NCBI RefSeq assembly: GCF_009184395.1
Contig: NZ_WEIC01000002.1
Span: 186,001 to 250,000, forward strand
Direction of reading: 5' to 3'
Source of the DNA: Amylibacter sp. SFDW26
GTDB taxonomy: Bacteria > Pseudomonadota > Alphaproteobacteria > Rhodobacterales > Rhodobacteraceae
Length of the DNA stretch: 64,000 nucleotides
The notes beneath the pieces were generated by a model that did no database searches, was not told the origin of the DNA, and saw only the letters and a list, made by a program, of their open reading frames with translations. A program made the translations under genes and the position numbers. Shown in pieces: positions 1 through 9,134 of this stretch. Every line of letters begins with the position of its first letter. The first letter of the stretch is position 1.

Positions 1-404
1 ACAGGTGCCGCTGCTGAAAAGTTACAAGCGTATTCAGACGACGCCATAACTGGAAAGTCTTCTTTTGGAAGCGTCGCCAAGGAAAAGCTGGAACGCCCTG
101 CTTTTACATCCAGACGACCAGATGATCCGTCATCTGCCAATTCAACCATCGCACCATCAGGTAATTTACGGACAATCTCGTGTAACGTATGCGCGCCAAC
201 TGTTGTGGCACCTGCACGTTCGACCATAGCAGGTGCTTTATCGATCACTTCGATGTCCAGATCAGTTGCGCGAAAGCTGATATCATTGCCTTCTGCTTCA
301 ATCAAAACGTTCGCTAGTATTGGAATTGTATTCCGACGCTCTACAACGGATTGTGCCTGTGACATGGCCTTTAGCAATGCGCTACGTTCGATGCTGACTT
401 TCAT
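1..404 (-). CDS. dnaN: DNA polymerase III subunit beta (sliding clamp), N-terminal part
   Basis: The minus strand from the ATG at 404 encodes a protein starting MKVSIERSALLKAMSQAQ, with VVERRNTIPILANVLI near residues 20-35 and a conserved ATDLDIEV segment. This is the first domain of the bacterial beta clamp, the ring that tethers the replicative polymerase to DNA. About 134 residues lie in the window and the remaining two thirds run off the left edge. It sits 140 bp downstream of dnaA in the same direction, the usual dnaA-dnaN order, so the two probably share regulation. Identification is by recognised family sequence; the C-terminus is unseen. Confidence 0.93.
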   Translation of the reverse strand, partial: MKVSIERSALLKAMSQAQSVVERRNTIPILANVLIEAEGNDISFRATDLDIEVIDKAPAMVERAGATTVGAHTLHEIVRKLPDGAMVELADDGSSGRLDVKAGRSSFSLATLPKEDFPVMASSEYACNFSAAAP

Positions 405-544
405 TTTCCCGCTCCCCTGATCTAGTGGGACTGTGACCCTACCCGATCTATCGGTTTTTTCAATGTTAAAAACACAATTTACGGGATTAGGCGCAAGGTC
501 AAGAACGACCGCACCTTTATCCCGAATAATAGTGTTTTTTTAGC

Positions 545-1939
545 TTATGCTTCCAGCATACGACGTAGTAATTCCACGTCTTCTGCGATTTGGTTATCGA
601 TAGAGCGTAACTCTTCGATTTTCTTCACTGCATGGATCACTGTCGTATGATCACGGCCACCAAAGCGGCGGCCAATTTCTGGCAATGATTTTGATGTCAG
701 TGTTTTCGCCAAGAACATCGCAACCTGGCGTGGCCGCGCAACGGAACGCGCGCGGCGTGGGCTTAAGATATCCGTCAAACGTAGGTTATAATGATCTGCA
801 ACTTTGCGAATGATTTCATCGATCGTCACTTTACGATCTGATGCACGCAACACATCTGCAAGCGACTCTTGCACAACATCCAATGTCACCTCACGACCAA
901 CAAGGGATGCGAATGCGAACAAGCGTGTTAGAGCACCCTCAAGCACGCGAACATTGTTGGAAATACGGTGCGCTAGGAATTCCAATACACCTTCAGCCAA
1001 TTGAACTTCTGGATAGTGTTTTAATTGTGCTTCTGCTTTGGATTGCAAAATACCCAAACGCAATTCGTAATCTGTTGGATGTAAATCAACCACCAGACCC
1101 CATTGTAGACGGGATTTAATGCGGTCTTCCAAACCGTCAATTTCACCTGGTGCACGGTCCGCAGAAATGATGATCTGTTTGTTTTGGTCTACCAACGCAT
1201 TAAATGTGTGGAAGAATTCGTCTTGTGTGCTGTCTTTGCCCGCGATGAATTGGACATCATCCACCATCAATACATCCACAGAACGGAACAGCTCTTTAAA
1301 ACTCATTGTATCTTTGAAACGTAGTGCTTGAACAAAGCGGTACATGAATTGTTCAGCAGACAGATACAGCACCTTTGCCTTTGGGTTGCGTTCTTGGATT
1401 TCCCAAGCAATCGCATGCATCAAATGCGTTTTACCTAAACCTACGCCACCATACAGGAACAATGGGTTGAACGTGACTGGCCCACCTTCGGCCACACGGC
1501 GTGCGGCAGCATGCGCCAATTCGTTTGGTTTACCCACAACAAAACTGTCAAATGTGAAACGGTTATCCAATGGCGCGCCAGGTAAATCTTCTGAGCCTGA
1601 CGTGCGGATCGGGCGTGTTGCTTTGGGGGGCATTGCTTGCTCGGACAGTGCTTCTGGTTCAGGCGCTTTTTCAGCCTTCACCAATACATCTGCTTTGAAA
1701 TCCAAACGGTCAACATCAACACCTTCGCGTGTCATCATCAATGCTATGCTGTCACCGTAATTACGGTTGACCCATGTCCCTACAAAACTTGTAGGTGCAG
1801 AAAAAGATGCAACACCGTGTTCAACGCTCAATAAATTAAGCGGCTCAATCCAGTTTTGAAAAGCATCTTGTCCAATATCACTTCGGAGTTGGTCGCACAC
1901 GCGCCCCCAGCACTCAATTACCATTATTTTCGATCTCAT
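545..1939 (-). CDS. dnaA: Chromosomal replication initiator protein DnaA
   Basis: A 464-residue AAA+ protein that binds DnaA boxes at the origin and opens the duplex. Visible parts in order: an N-terminal DnaB-interaction domain (residues about 5-75, with IGQDAFQNWIEPL), a short variable linker, the AAA+ core with Walker A (GGVGLGKTHLMHAI) and Walker B (VLMVDDVQFIAGK), and a C-terminal domain IV with the DNA-binding signature GGRDHTTVIHA. The length is normal. The start ATG at 1939 lies 7 bp after the rhodanese gene stop, so the two are probably cotranscribed. An in-frame ATG five codons in (MVIECW) is an alternative start. Confidence 0.97.
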   Translation of the reverse strand: MRSKIMVIECWGRVCDQLRSDIGQDAFQNWIEPLNLLSVEHGVASFSAPTSFVGTWVNRNYGDSIALMMTREGVDVDRLDFKADVLVKAEKAPEPEALSEQAMPPKATRPIRTSGSEDLPGAPLDNRFTFDSFVVGKPNELAHAAARRVAEGGPVTFNPLFLYGGVGLGKTHLMHAIAWEIQERNPKAKVLYLSAEQFMYRFVQALRFKDTMSFKELFRSVDVLMVDDVQFIAGKDSTQDEFFHTFNALVDQNKQIIISADRAPGEIDGLEDRIKSRLQWGLVVDLHPTDYELRLGILQSKAEAQLKHYPEVQLAEGVLEFLAHRISNNVRVLEGALTRLFAFASLVGREVTLDVVQESLADVLRASDRKVTIDEIIRKVADHYNLRLTDILSPRRARSVARPRQVAMFLAKTLTSKSLPEIGRRFGGRDHTTVIHAVKKIEELRSIDNQIAEDVELLRRMLEA

Positions 1940-1946
1940 ACAGTTA

Positions 1947-2408
1947 TTAAGATTGACCCCAAGCCAACCCCCGGGATTTCCACCCGTTCGTTTCTCCCCG
2001 ATGCCGTTCTGGATTCAAGTCCCCTTCGAATCCTTCAAGCACATTCACGCACACCGCAGACTGGCCTTGTGCAGATAAGGCCTTATTTACCACATGTGCA
2101 GCTTCTAACGATCGCACACCAGAACGACATAAAAAATATATCTTGGAAGGAGCAGACCCTCCAAACTGATCTAGTATATTCGCAACAAAGCCTTCGTTCA
2201 CAGACATATCTGGGTATTGACGCCATTCTTGCAGTATTACTTTCTTACCCAATGCACTTAGGTCAGGAATGCCAACAAAAGACCACTCAGCCTTTGTGCG
2301 GACATCTACAAGAACTGCGTCAGATGCATTTTCTAAACCGGACCATGTTTCTTGAGGTGTTTCCTCAATCACATTCTCATTATTGGTCGCGGCCATCATC
2401 TTCCCCAT
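1947..2408 (-). CDS. Rhodanese-like domain protein
   Basis: A 153-residue single-domain rhodanese. The segment VDVRTKAEW is the conserved N-terminal motif of the fold, and CRSGVRS is the active-site loop with the catalytic cysteine that carries persulfide sulfur. There is no signal peptide, so it should be cytoplasmic. It lies immediately upstream of dnaA on the same strand with a 7-bp gap. The physiological sulfur donor and acceptor cannot be read from sequence. The start could be the methionine at residue 4 or 5 rather than residue 1. Confidence 0.85.
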   Translation of the reverse strand: MGKMMAATNNENVIEETPQETWSGLENASDAVLVDVRTKAEWSFVGIPDLSALGKKVILQEWRQYPDMSVNEGFVANILDQFGGSAPSKIYFLCRSGVRSLEAAHVVNKALSAQGQSAVCVNVLEGFEGDLNPERHRGETNGWKSRGLAWGQS

Positions 2409-2697
2409 ATCTGAATCACTCTAAAGACGATAGCAAGGTGTCCCTATAGCTTTCAATGAATCTTCTCTGTTGACACAAAATTAGTTCATCCGAATCTATC
2501 CACAGGAGTTAAGTTGCTGTTTTAAAATGATTTTATAGGATGCAAATAACCCCTCACCTTAAAAATTAAAGTAAGCGGCATAAACTAACGTAACGGAATA
2601 CAAAGGGGACAGAATCCCTTTGAAGATAAGCATCCTTGATAAAGCGATCACGTCTATCAAACAAGGTGTCCAAAAATAGAACATTGCATTTAGGCAC
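2409..2697. other. Intergenic region between rpsT and the rhodanese-dnaA operon
   Basis: About 290 bp without a credible gene. It should hold the promoter for the rhodanese-dnaA transcript. I see one DnaA-box-like 9-mer (CTATCCACA, 2496-2504, one mismatch to TTATCCACA) next to an A+T-rich tract at 2518-2560. One weak box is not enough to call an origin, although the position next to dnaA makes it a place to test. No repeats or hairpins stand out apart from the rpsT terminator at its end. Confidence 0.5.
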
Positions 2698-2723
2698 AAA
2701 AAAACGGGGCTATTAACCCCGTC
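2698..2723 (-). terminator. Intrinsic terminator of rpsT
   Basis: On the minus strand the sequence reads ACGGGG, a 7-base loop, CCCCGT, then a run of T. This is a typical Rho-independent terminator about 30 bp beyond the rpsT stop codon. It separates rpsT from the downstream rhodanese-dnaA unit. Confidence 0.85.
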
Positions 2724-2751
2724 TTAAAATTCATGTTTTCAAAAACTGTGC

Positions 2752-3018
2752 TTAAGCGCCTAAAGCTTTAACACGTGCAGACAAGCGAGAAACTTTGCGG
2801 CTTGCTGTGTTTTTGTGCAGAACACCTTTTGTCACGCCACGCATGATTTCTGGTTGAGCTGCTTTAAGCGCCGCTGCTGCAGCTGCTTGATCGCCACCAG
2901 AAATCGCTTCTTCTACTTTACGCAAGAAAGTACGAATGCGAGACCGGCGGCCTTTGTTTACTTCAGTGCGACGTTCGATTTGACGTGCGCGTTTTTTCGC
3001 TTGTGGCGAGTTTGCCAT
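2752..3018 (-). CDS. rpsT: 30S ribosomal protein S20
   Basis: An 88-residue very basic protein beginning [17 protein letters not shown], the standard N-terminus of S20, with the conserved [12 protein letters not shown] segment near the C-terminus. It binds 16S rRNA in the small ribosomal subunit. Length and sequence are normal. It is a monocistronic unit ending in a strong terminator at 2698-2723. rpsT close to dnaA is a common arrangement in Rhodobacterales. Confidence 0.97.
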   Translation of the reverse strand: MANSPQAKKRARQIERRTEVNKGRRSRIRTFLRKVEEAISGGDQAAAAAALKAAQPEIMRGVTKGVLHKNTASRKVSRLSARVKALGA

Positions 3019-3095
3019 GATAGAATCCTGTTATCGTGTTTGACGATGAAGCGGCCTTCTAGGACTGGATCGCTTTAAAGTCAACGGGTCATGCA

Positions 3096-3872
3096 TTATT
3101 TATCTCTGAATTGTGGCGTTCTTTTCTCAATAAAGGCTTCCATACCCTCTGTTTGGTCTTCTGTAGCGAATAAAGCGTGGAAAAGACGGCGTTCAAACAA
3201 CAATCCTTCGGCCTGAGTCGTTTCATAAGCCCGATTTACCGATTCTTTTACCGCCATCGTCGCAATTGACGATTTATCAGCGATTTTACCAGCAACCGTT
3301 TTCGCTTCATCCACCAGTTTTTTTGCAGGCACGATACGGCTGACCAATCCAGAGCGCTCCGCCTCTTCCGCATCCATAAAGCGACCTGTCAGATGCATTT
3401 CCATTGCCTTTGATTTGCCCACAATACGCGTCAAACGCTGTGTGCCGCCAATCCCAGCAATAACACCAAGGTTAATTTCAGGCTGACCAAACTTTGCAGT
3501 TTCTGAACACAGAATAAAGTCGCACATCATCGCCAATTCGCAACCACCACCCAGCGCATAACCAGAAACAGCAGCAATAATAGGCTTACGGCATTTCAAG
3601 AATTGCTCGATATCATCACCAAAGAAATTCTTTGTATACATGTCCACAAACGTATTGCTGGACATCTCTTTAATATCCGCCCCCGCAGCGAATGCTTTTT
3701 CACTGCCTGTCAGAACAATCGCACGCACCTTGGAATTATTATCCAAATCCGTGATCGCCGTTGTTAATTCGCCCAGCAATTCCGAGTTCAACGCGTTCAA
3801 CGCATCTGGACGGTTTAATTGAACCACAGCTACATGGTCTTCAATCTCAACGATAAGCGTATTATAGGCCAT
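3096..3872 (-). CDS. Enoyl-CoA hydratase
   Basis: A 258-residue crotonase-family protein. Seen: [11 protein letters not shown] near residue 18, the oxyanion-hole segment [10 protein letters not shown] near residue 60, a second CoA-binding/oxyanion segment [13 protein letters not shown] around 105-118 and [19 protein letters not shown] around 137-155. The Glu in each of the last two segments sits where the two catalytic glutamates of hydratases lie, so hydration of 2-trans-enoyl-CoA in fatty-acid degradation is likely. It starts 12 bp after the mutM stop on the same strand, so the two are probably cotranscribed. The exact acyl-CoA substrate is not determined. Confidence 0.92.
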   Translation of the reverse strand: MAYNTLIVEIEDHVAVVQLNRPDALNALNSELLGELTTAITDLDNNSKVRAIVLTGSEKAFAAGADIKEMSSNTFVDMYTKNFFGDDIEQFLKCRKPIIAAVSGYALGGGCELAMMCDFILCSETAKFGQPEINLGVIAGIGGTQRLTRIVGKSKAMEMHLTGRFMDAEEAERSGLVSRIVPAKKLVDEAKTVAGKIADKSSIATMAVKESVNRAYETTQAEGLLFERRLFHALFATEDQTEGMEAFIEKRTPQFRDK

Positions 3873-3884
3873 ATCTATGTATCC

Positions 3885-4760
3885 TTACTTCTTCAGCTTT
3901 TGGCATTTTGGGCAATAAAAGCTGGAACGCCCCGATTGTACAACCCGCTTAATCGTACCACCGCAATTTTCCTTACGGCAGTCTTTGCCTTCGCGCCCAT
4001 AAACTGAAAAGCTATGTTGAAAATAACCCAATTCACCATCCGCCTGACGGTAATCTTTCAACGAAGAGCCGCCAGCTGCAATGGCTTCGCTCAATACATC
4101 ACGAATCGCTGGTACCATTTTCCACACACATCGCTTGGACAAATTTCCAGCTATATTCAGCGGGGAAATCCCAGTCCGCCAAAGCGTTTCACACACATAT
4201 ATGTTTCCTAAGCCTGCAACAATCTTTTGATCCAACAATGCAGACTTAATTGGCATTTTGCGCCCAGACAATGCATTCTCCAGATAAGCTTCATCAAAAC
4301 TATTGCCCAGTGGTTCAGGCCCGATCCCTGACAGCAATTTATGATCTTCAGCCGTTTTCGTATCCAGTAAATCCATCGCCCCAAAACGGCGGGCGTCGTT
4401 AAATGTAATACGCGCCCCGTTATCCATATCCAGCACAACATGATCATGTTTCTCTATAGCTGGGTGCAAATGATGGAAATCACCCACCATATCTTTGGCA
4501 CCGTCAGGAGCCGAAATCGTCATCCGTCCAGACATGCCTAAATGGATTAAAAGCGTCTCTTCGCTATCCAAATCACATAAAACGTATTTAGAGCGCCTGC
4601 GAAGCCGCTCTACCCGTTTACCTGTTAATCTTTCAGACATATTCTCTGGAAATGGCCAACGCAGGTCGGGGCGGCGAATATCGGCCTGTGCAATAACAAA
4701 TCCTGTCATATGAGGCTCTAACCCTTTTCGGACAGTTTCAACTTCGGGTAATTCGGGCAA
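3885..4760 (-). CDS. mutM: Formamidopyrimidine-DNA glycosylase (Fpg/MutM)
   Basis: A 291-residue base-excision repair enzyme that removes 8-oxoguanine and formamidopyrimidines and nicks the strand. The N-terminus [13 protein letters not shown] carries the catalytic proline and glutamate, and [11 protein letters not shown] follows at about residue 72. The C-terminal zinc finger is present, with cysteines in DCRKENC and FYCPKCQ. Length is normal. It is transcribed divergently from ubiE across an 88-bp region that must contain both promoters. The mutM / ubiE-ubiB arrangement is common in alphaproteobacteria. Confidence 0.97.
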   Translation of the reverse strand: MPELPEVETVRKGLEPHMTGFVIAQADIRRPDLRWPFPENMSERLTGKRVERLRRRSKYVLCDLDSEETLLIHLGMSGRMTISAPDGAKDMVGDFHHLHPAIEKHDHVVLDMDNGARITFNDARRFGAMDLLDTKTAEDHKLLSGIGPEPLGNSFDEAYLENALSGRKMPIKSALLDQKIVAGLGNIYVCETLWRTGISPLNIAGNLSKRCVWKMVPAIRDVLSEAIAAGGSSLKDYRQADGELGYFQHSFSVYGREGKDCRKENCGGTIKRVVQSGRSSFYCPKCQKLKK

Positions 4761-4848
4761 TGATTTTTCCTTGGGCGTAGGTGACGCATTTATAATTTTA
4801 TGAACACACTATATAGGAGTGAATAACAGAATAAAAAGGTGTCGACTC

Positions 4849-5598
4849 ATGGCTTCTGATCAAAGAACTACACATTTCGGTTTTAAAACCGTTGATGAAG
4901 GCGAAAAAGCCGACATGGTACACGGTGTTTTCTCTAATGTTGCCTCTAAATATGACATCATGAACGATGTAATGTCCGTAGGAATTCACCGCATCTGGAA
5001 AAATGCCATGATGGATTGGTTGGTACCACGTGGCGATCAAAAACTGCTGGATGTTGCAGGCGGCACAGGTGATATTTCGTTCCGTTTTCTAAAACGCGCC
5101 CCAAATGCACATGCCACTGTATTTGATATGACCCAAGGCATGTTGGATGCAGGCCGCGAACGCGCCGAAGCGGATGATATGGCGGATCGTTTGGACTGGG
5201 TTTGCGGTGATGCAATGGCATTACCATTCGCCGACAACACATTCGACGTTTACACTATCTCTTTTGGCATCCGTAACGTGACACGCCCACAAGAAGCGCT
5301 GAATGAAGCATATCGCGTTCTAAAGCCAGGTGGTCGTTTGATGGTCCTGGAATTCAGCCAAATTCCAAACCCAGCCATGCAATGGGCCTATGATCGCTAC
5401 TCTTTCAACGTAATTCCACCAATGGGCAAAATCATCGCCAATGATGCTGACAGCTACCAATACCTTGTCGAAAGCATCCGCAAATTCCCTGACCAAGAAA
5501 CATTCCTTGGCATGGTCAAAGAAGCAGGATTTGAAAACGCCAAATACCGCAACATGACAATGGGCATCGCATGCCTGCATTCAGGCTGGAAAATCTAA
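4849..5598 (+). CDS. ubiE: Ubiquinone/menaquinone biosynthesis C-methyltransferase UbiE
   Basis: A 249-residue SAM-dependent methyltransferase that methylates the ring carbon in ubiquinone synthesis. Seen: [16 protein letters not shown] near residues 34-49, motif [17 protein letters not shown], and the family signature [21 protein letters not shown] chose ATG 4849 ([12 protein letters not shown]) over the upstream GTG at 4819 because the AAAAGG ribosome-binding site at 4834-4839 fits the later codon and family members start there. It is followed by ubiB after 3 bp, so this is a two-gene ubiquinone operon. Confidence 0.96.
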   Translation: MASDQRTTHFGFKTVDEGEKADMVHGVFSNVASKYDIMNDVMSVGIHRIWKNAMMDWLVPRGDQKLLDVAGGTGDISFRFLKRAPNAHATVFDMTQGMLDAGRERAEADDMADRLDWVCGDAMALPFADNTFDVYTISFGIRNVTRPQEALNEAYRVLKPGGRLMVLEFSQIPNPAMQWAYDRYSFNVIPPMGKIIANDADSYQYLVESIRKFPDQETFLGMVKEAGFENAKYRNMTMGIACLHSGWKI

Positions 5599-5601
5599 AC
5601 T

Positions 5602-7131
5602 ATGCGCGGCCCACATAATATCTGGCGTTTGATCCGAACAGGCGCAACATTTGAACGCACAGGTGCGATGAAAATTGCATTGGAAATGTTGGACGTTCCA
5701 CCCAGCATTAAAATTGCTGCACGCGTATTAGGATGGCCATTCAAATGGCTTGGCCTAAAAGGGGATACGTCCCAGCCACCCGTTTTACGCGCTGTTACAG
5801 CCCTTGGTCCTGCTTACATCAAATTCGGGCAAATCATGTCTACGCGCCCAGACGTTGTTGGCCCACAAATGGCAATGGAATTACGCGTTCTCCAAGACAG
5901 CTTACCAGCCTTTTCAACGGATGAGGCCAAAGCTGAAATTTTGCGCGAACTCGGACAGCCAACTGATGATCTCTTCTCTGAATTCAGCGAACCCGTTGCC
6001 GCTGCATCCATCGCCCAAGTACATCGCGCCCGTCTAAAAGAAACAGACCAAGAAGTCGCCGTCAAAGTATTGCGCCCAAATATCGAACGCGCATTTCAAA
6101 AAGACATCGATGCATTTTATTTTGCTGCGAGCACAATAGAATTTCTATCACCTGCATCGCGCCGCCTGCGCCCAACCGCCGTCATCGAACATTTTGACAG
6201 CGTTGTTCAGGGTGAATTGGATTTGCGTATGGAAGCATCAGCAGCCGCTGAATTCGCATCAAACACAGAAGATGATGCAAGCTTCGAAGTACCCAAACTG
6301 ATCTGGGAACATTCCGCACGTCGCGTGATGACCCTAGAATGGGCCGAAGGTATTCCATTGGGCGATTTTGATAGATTACAAGCCAGCGGCTATGATCTGC
6401 GCGCGCTTGGCGCACGCATTATTCAAATGTTCCTACGCCACGCATTGCGTGATGGTTTCTTTCACGGCGACATGCACCAAGGCAATTTAAAGCTCGCATC
6501 AAACGGCGATCTCGTTGCATTGGACTTCGGCATCATGGGGCGCATCGATGAATACACCCGCCGTGTTTACGCTGAAATCTTGATGGGCTTCATCCGCAAA
6601 GATTACCGCCGCATCGCCGAAGTTCATTTTGAAGCGGGTTATGTCCCCGCTGATCAGGATGTTGATGCATTCGCCCAAGCCTTACGCTCTGTTGGCGAAC
6701 CAATCTTTGGCCAAGGCGCAGATCAAATCTCTATGGCGCGCCTGTTGGCACATTTGTTCGATGTAACAGAACGTTTCGGCATGGAAACCCGTACCGAGCT
6801 GATCCTATTGCAGCGCACAATGGTTGTGGTCGAAGGCGTTGCACGATCACTGGACCCAAGCCTAAACCTGTGGACTGTTGCAAAACCAGAAGTCGAAGAT
6901 TACATCAAAACCCACCTCGGCCCACGCGCTATGGTCAAAGACCTTGTGAAAACGGCAATGGTGCTATCACGGTATGGTCCCAAACTTCCAGAAATGCTGG
7001 AAAGCTTCCTGACCCAAGGCAGTAAAGATCCCGTTGTGAAACCAAAACTAACACGCAAAAAATTCGCAGGCTACACAATCGCAGCTACAGCTTTTGCAGC
7101 AATCGGGTTTGGCTTAGCGCACCTGCTCTAA
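5602..7131 (+). CDS. ubiB: UbiB, ABC1/ADCK-type kinase-like protein for ubiquinone biosynthesis
   Basis: A 509-residue atypical kinase-fold protein needed for ubiquinone biosynthesis. Seen: LGPAYIKFGQIMSTRPD (the KxGQ motif, residues about 70-86), the ExD-type segment VVQGELDLRMEA, and the nucleotide-binding/catalytic-like part HGDMHQGN followed by VALDFGIMG. The C-terminus has a hydrophobic stretch (AATAFAAIGFGLAHLL) consistent with the membrane anchor of the family. It starts 3 bp after ubiE and overlaps the end of the convergent phosphotransferase gene by 18 bp. Confidence 0.95.
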   Translation: MRGPHNIWRLIRTGATFERTGAMKIALEMLDVPPSIKIAARVLGWPFKWLGLKGDTSQPPVLRAVTALGPAYIKFGQIMSTRPDVVGPQMAMELRVLQDSLPAFSTDEAKAEILRELGQPTDDLFSEFSEPVAAASIAQVHRARLKETDQEVAVKVLRPNIERAFQKDIDAFYFAASTIEFLSPASRRLRPTAVIEHFDSVVQGELDLRMEASAAAEFASNTEDDASFEVPKLIWEHSARRVMTLEWAEGIPLGDFDRLQASGYDLRALGARIIQMFLRHALRDGFFHGDMHQGNLKLASNGDLVALDFGIMGRIDEYTRRVYAEILMGFIRKDYRRIAEVHFEAGYVPADQDVDAFAQALRSVGEPIFGQGADQISMARLLAHLFDVTERFGMETRTELILLQRTMVVVEGVARSLDPSLNLWTVAKPEVEDYIKTHLGPRAMVKDLVKTAMVLSRYGPKLPEMLESFLTQGSKDPVVKPKLTRKKFAGYTIAATAFAAIGFGLAHLL

Positions 7132-7992
7132 AGCTGCGATTTCTAGCAGCTTAGCTTCGCCATACTCTTTCAAACCACGTGCTTCTTTCCACGAACAATA
7201 GGCCGCCATACGCCAATGGTAAAACGGCGCCATATGCTTATAACGATCGCGGACATCTTTTTCAGGATAGGCCGCAACAAACGTTGCGCATTCTTCATCT
7301 GTTAAAACAGACCCACGATAAACATGTTGCATCGCAGGGGATAAAAACATCGCTAAATCCTCTACAGGATCACCCGCTCCTGGACATTGCCAATCAATCA
7401 ACCGAACACCGTCTGTGGTCTGTATCAAGTTTCCTGCAACCACATCCGTGTGAACGAAACTCAATACCTCACATCCAGCAACACGTCCTACAGGTTTCAA
7501 TGCTTCGATAACATCGACATCTTCTGGCTTAACCTCTTTTAAGATATCCAAAGTCTGCATCACCACAGCATCAGAACCAACAGCCAAACTCCGCAAACCT
7601 TGAGGTACAGGTTCTGAATGAATGCGCGCCAACAGCTTTGCAACAGACACCACATCATTATTCCAGTCAGTGCCGTGCAAGTAATCATACACCAGCACAT
7701 CACCGAATGCCGTTTGCATAAAACAAACCGCTTCGGGTGCCACGCCTTTACCAGAGAGTTGTTTCAAACACTCATACTCAGATTGCGGAGCATTTTCATA
7801 TAGGGGGTTTTGTGTGCTTTCGCTATATAATTTACATACCAGATCACACGTTCCAGAGATTTTCCAAACACGATTGGTCCTCCCTCCAGCCAAGGGCACA
7901 AAAACATCTCCTGTCTGGATAATCCCCTCATCCACCAAAAGCTGCCAAACTTGACCCTCAATATCACGCAAATCAATGCCCCCTTCTCTCAT
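7114..7992 (-). CDS. Aminoglycoside/choline phosphotransferase-family protein
   Basis: A 292-residue protein with the APH/choline-kinase fold. The Brenner-type motif SFVHTDVVAGNLI (Asp as catalytic base, Asn for Mg binding) and the metal-binding LIDWQCPGAGDPVEDLA follow the family pattern. The N-terminal GGRTNRVWKI resembles the loop of choline or thiamine kinase-like proteins, which phosphorylate a small alcohol. The substrate cannot be fixed from sequence; choline, thiamine or a related metabolite are candidates and antibiotic resistance is unlikely. It is convergent with ubiB. Confidence 0.8.
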   Translation of the reverse strand: MREGGIDLRDIEGQVWQLLVDEGIIQTGDVFVPLAGGRTNRVWKISGTCDLVCKLYSESTQNPLYENAPQSEYECLKQLSGKGVAPEAVCFMQTAFGDVLVYDYLHGTDWNNDVVSVAKLLARIHSEPVPQGLRSLAVGSDAVVMQTLDILKEVKPEDVDVIEALKPVGRVAGCEVLSFVHTDVVAGNLIQTTDGVRLIDWQCPGAGDPVEDLAMFLSPAMQHVYRGSVLTDEECATFVAAYPEKDVRDRYKHMAPFYHWRMAAYCSWKEARGLKEYGEAKLLEIAALEQVR

Positions 7993-8077
7993 GGTCTTCT
8001 AGAGGCAGGGTGAAATGCAATCAAGCATGCAAAAGGTGGTTGATCTCAAGGTAACTTATAGCTTTAAACACATTCGT

Positions 8078-8154
8078 GGCTCTGTGGCTCAACTGGATAG
8101 AGCAGCCCCCTCCTAAGGGGCAGGTTACTGGTTCGAATCCAGTCAGGGTCACCA
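8078..8154 (+). tRNA. tRNA-Arg (anticodon CCT), island attachment site
   Basis: A 77-nt cloverleaf with encoded CCA. Acceptor GGCTCTG pairs with CAGGGTC (one G-U), D stem GCTC/GAGC, anticodon stem GCCCC/GGGGC with loop CTCCTAA (anticodon CCT at 8112-8114), and T stem ACTGG/CCAGT around TTCGAAT. All stems close, so it should be functional. Its 3' half and flank recur as a degenerate copy at 10256-10331 and the 3' half again at 38801-38852, which marks this tRNA as the integration point of the accessory DNA to its right. Confidence 0.95.
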
Positions 8155-8279
8155 TTAAAAACCTTTTAAAACAAAGGGTTTAGCCGATTTAAGCAAAACT
8201 GAAAGCTTCACAATTTACGAAAATAAACGAGAACAAACGCAGAATTACGCAAACAATCCGTACCATTCCCGTACCAGTT
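8100..8279 (+). repeat. Direct repeat DR1 at the left edge of the darTG cassette
   Basis: The 3' half of tRNA-Arg and about 125 bp of flank match 10256-10434 imperfectly. The best segments are AAGGGGCAGGTT, GGTTCGAATCC, GTCACCA, AACCTTTTAAAACAAA, and a distal block with ACAATCCGTAC and ATTCCCGTAC. The pattern is what a tRNA-targeted integration or duplication leaves behind. The interval 8155-8417 holds no gene of its own apart from this repeat and the darT leader. Confidence 0.75.
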
Positions 8280-8417
8280 GGGCACTTTTTGTTCTCTAAT
8301 TACCTAAAACTTACGGTAATAAGCCATTAGTGGTTTTGGCTCTACAAATACGTTCTTAGGTTGAACATTGCATACAAGCAGTATTTATCTATAGTGAGTT
8401 TTCTTGAGGGAGTTATT

Positions 8418-9134
8418 GTGCCAAACCGTTTTGTATTCCGTCAGGTTGATTATCGTGATATTCCGCTTTTTTTGGAAAACGGAGAGTTGCGTGCACACAA
8501 CCACCATACACCCCAAAAATGTTATCAAACCAGTTACCCTAATCTTGTTGATAGGCGTGGTACTAATATGTTCAGAATGCCATGCGGGGGAGTAGTTAAT
8601 GATTATGTAGCCTTTTATTTTTCTCCGTTCACATCTTTTTCATGTTCAATCAATAGAGGTGGTGTTGAAGTCATATCTCCAAACGCTGAACCTTTAGGGA
8701 GATCAAATTTTGAAGATAGAGCGTTTTTTGTTTACTCTGTACCTCTATTAACCAGTGCTGGATTACAGTGTTGTTTTAGTGATTGCTCACTCACTTCTAA
8801 CGCTCCACTTCCTTCAGTAATTCAAGATACTAACAGCATTGAAGATCATATCCATTGGGATCTTTTCGATGAATATCCAATGACAGCGAAGATAGACGAA
8901 ATAGGTTATGAAGGAGTATGTAAATTTTTTGGTTTCAAAGATACGCCGCCACGCTACCAACTTCGAAAGCAACGCCGAATGGCTGAATTTCTAGTTAGAA
9001 CATCCGTGCCCGTTGAACTTGCTTCTTGCATTGTGACACCTTCTAGTGGCAAAAAGGAACAAGTGCAGTCAGCGATGGATGCTTCAGACTGGGATATCTC
9101 AGTATACTCAAAACCAGAGTGCTTTGTAAGATGA
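8418..9134 (+). CDS. darT: DarT-type DNA ADP-ribosyltransferase toxin (DUF4433)
   Basis: A 238-residue protein recognised as DarT, which attaches ADP-ribose to thymidine in single-stranded DNA and thereby blocks replication. Seen: an NAD-binding N-terminal region with the arginine pair LVDRRG (about residues 46-47), and the C-terminal catalytic motif RRMAEFLVRTSVPVEL, where the Glu (about residue 190) matches the family's catalytic glutamate. I chose the GTG at 8418 because TTGAGGGAG lies just upstream; a TTG at 8361 would add 19 residues. Its stop overlaps the darG start (ATGA), so the pair is translationally coupled. Confidence 0.88.
   Translation: MPNRFVFRQVDYRDIPLFLENGELRAHNHHTPQKCYQTSYPNLVDRRGTNMFRMPCGGVVNDYVAFYFSPFTSFSCSINRGGVEVISPNAEPLGRSNFEDRAFFVYSVPLLTSAGLQCCFSDCSLTSNAPLPSVIQDTNSIEDHIHWDLFDEYPMTAKIDEIGYEGVCKFFGFKDTPPRYQLRKQRRMAEFLVRTSVPVELASCIVTPSSGKKEQVQSAMDASDWDISVYSKPECFVR

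Noticed and set aside
2409-2697. Chromosomal origin of replication next to dnaA
   Set aside because: Only one imperfect DnaA box (2496-2504) is visible, with no cluster, no GATC or CtrA pattern and no clear unwinding element. GC skew over the whole chromosome would be needed.
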